A DNA stretch of 7,461 nucleotides from Candidatus Hydrogenedentota bacterium. Its GTDB lineage: Bacteria > Hydrogenedentota > Hydrogenedentia > Hydrogenedentales > CAITNO01. Under the pieces are notes generated by a model. That model had not been told where the DNA came from. It saw only the letters and a list, made by a program, of their open reading frames with translations, and ran no database searches. This document shows, piece by piece, positions 6,362-7,461 of the stretch. Each line of letters starts with the position of its first letter. Position 1 is the first letter of the stretch. The DNA is taken from contig JAKLHG010000180.1 of NCBI GenBank assembly GCA_022710255.1, forward strand, positions 1 to 7,461. Reading direction: 5' to 3'. A program made the position numbers and the translations under genes.

Positions 6362-7461
6362 ATGGAGTCCGCAACGGGAATGACGGAAGAACGGGAAACA
6401 GCGACCGCCTCGGAAGAAGAAGCGCGGCTTAAACGGGAAAATCGCAGGCGCATCGCGCGTTTTGTGAGCGTTTTTGTGATCACTACCCTTGCATTGCTGA
6501 CCTCCTATCGGTATGCCATCCACACGCGCCTGAATGACTGGTATCTGTTTCAGGTCGCCAATCATACGGCCATGACATTGGACCAAATCGGCCGTGCCGA
6601 ACTGGAACCGCTTCATTATGGCCGGTTTAACCCGAAAGAGACGCGCGCCGCCATCGCCGCGTGGACGGAAGGGCGGGAGGCAGCCACGGAGGCGGAAATC
6701 GCCTCGGCCGCCCCGGAACCGCTGAGCGCATGGGAACGGTGGTCCTATCGCGCGCTCGGCATGCGGCACAACCAGGAACCCCGGACCAACGGTCCGCGCG
6801 TGCACTTTGTGTTGCGTGAAGGGATATCCACCCGGATTGATGCCACCCTGGGAGAATTGAACGGGCTGGAGGATAACCTGCTGGTCGATCCCGAGGAGAA
6901 GAGCCAGCGCATTGCGGTGGTGCAGGAAGAACTTCAGAAACTCCGGTTGGAGCAGCAGGCCCTTCGCCGCGATGACGGTTCGGGAAAAACCGACACCTCA
7001 CTGACCTTTCCTTTCATTCTGATTCCCGAGTGCGGCGCCATCGAAATCATGGCCATTTTCCTGGCGGCTGTTCTGGCCTTTCCCACGATCTGGAGGAAAC
7101 GATGCATCGGGCTTGCCGCCGGGTTGCCGATCATGTATGGCGTCAACGTGTTCCGGCTTACCGTGCTCGCCCTTATCGGCGCCCTGGATAAAAGCCGCGT
7201 CTGGTTTAACTTTGCCCATGAATATGTCTGGCAGGCCATATACATCATTTTCGTGGTGGCCGTCTGGCTGCTGTGGGTGGAGTACATCGTTAACCGGAAC
7301 CATATTGTCACCAGGAAGCAGTCGTGGGGACTGCCCGGTTTCTGCCTGAAATTCCTGGTATGTGTGGTAGTGCTGGAGATACTATGGCTGCTGGCGCTGC
7401 CCTATTACGGCCAGGTACTCCTGCAATTGGCCGGTGTCCCGCTGCGCTATGTCTTTGGTGT
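6362..7461 (+). CDS. Exosortase/archaeosortase-family membrane protein (3' partial)
   Basis: The frame is open from ATG 6362 to the window edge (366 complete residues). The core motifs are those of exosortases, membrane transpeptidases that process proteins with a C-terminal sorting tail: catalytic Cys224 in IPECGAIEIM, Arg265 in NVFRLTVLAL, and His286 in FAHEYVWQ, followed by the Trp-rich membrane helix 289-307. The pattern resembles the short XrtH-like branch, but I cannot assign a subtype. Membrane segments are about 34-50, 226-243, 252-272, 289-307 and 327-346. The basic stretch KRENRRRIAR before the first helix suggests a cytoplasmic N-terminus. Between helix 1 and Cys224 lies a long soluble region (about 55-212) with a likely coiled coil at 160-203, predicted periplasmic. 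The frame continues at least 55 residues past the usual C-terminal helix. The start is uncertain: ATG 6362 has only a distant AAGG, and ATG 6380 is an alternative. No sorting-signal protein is visible nearby. Confidence 0.8.
   Translation, partial: MESATGMTEERETATASEEEARLKRENRRRIARFVSVFVITTLALLTSYRYAIHTRLNDWYLFQVANHTAMTLDQIGRAELEPLHYGRFNPKETRAAIAAWTEGREAATEAEIASAAPEPLSAWERWSYRALGMRHNQEPRTNGPRVHFVLREGISTRIDATLGELNGLEDNLLVDPEEKSQRIAVVQEELQKLRLEQQALRRDDGSGKTDTSLTFPFILIPECGAIEIMAIFLAAVLAFPTIWRKRCIGLAAGLPIMYGVNVFRLTVLALIGALDKSRVWFNFAHEYVWQAIYIIFVVAVWLLWVEYIVNRNHIVTRKQSWGLPGFCLKFLVCVVVLEILWLLALPYYGQVLLQLAGVPLRYVFG

Overview
The window reads as chromosomal DNA of a Gram-negative bacterium with moderately high GC. 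The signal-peptide OmpA-type protein implies an outer membrane. An exosortase-family membrane protein, a DinG-type helicase with an unusual N-terminal domain and a Trp/Cys-rich OmpA-type protein would suit the Planctomycetes-Verrucomicrobia-Lentisphaerae-Kiritimatiellota group. That placement is an impression from protein style, not a demonstrated assignment. All recognisable genes lie on the + strand. There are no transposases, phage structural genes, CRISPR repeats, tRNAs or rRNAs.

Layout. (1) 3-236: C-terminal end of an unidentified protein cut by the window edge. (2) 330-1340: a family 2 glycosyltransferase with a small Rossmann-like C-terminal domain. (3) 1341-1965: a 625-base gap with no convincing gene. 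Its right half carries two tandem sigma70-like promoters, a perfect 12-bp palindrome touching the -35 box of the second, and a strong ribosome binding site. (4) 1966-2628: a secreted OmpA-domain protein, closed by an excellent rho-independent terminator (2666-2706). (5) 2717-3616: a complete XerC/XerD-type tyrosine recombinase, closest in style to XerD. Its ribosome binding site directly abuts the terminator's T-tract. (6) 3683-6244: an 853-residue DinG/XPD-type iron-sulfur helicase fused at its N-terminus to a RadC-like JAMM domain with a complete metal-ligand set. (7) 6362 to the window end: an exosortase/archaeosortase-family protein, open at the right edge, with the Cys-Arg-His catalytic trio and a long insertion predicted to face the periplasm.

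How they fit together. XerD and the helicase are both chromosome-maintenance functions and are spaced for possible co-transcription (66 bases apart). The OmpA-type protein, the glycosyltransferase and the exosortase are cell-envelope functions. They need not form one pathway: the OmpA-type gene has its own promoters and terminator, and no exosortase target signal (PEP-CTERM type) is present. The most unusual items are the JAMM-helicase fusion and the enlarged exosortase. I see no self-contained new defence or mobile system.
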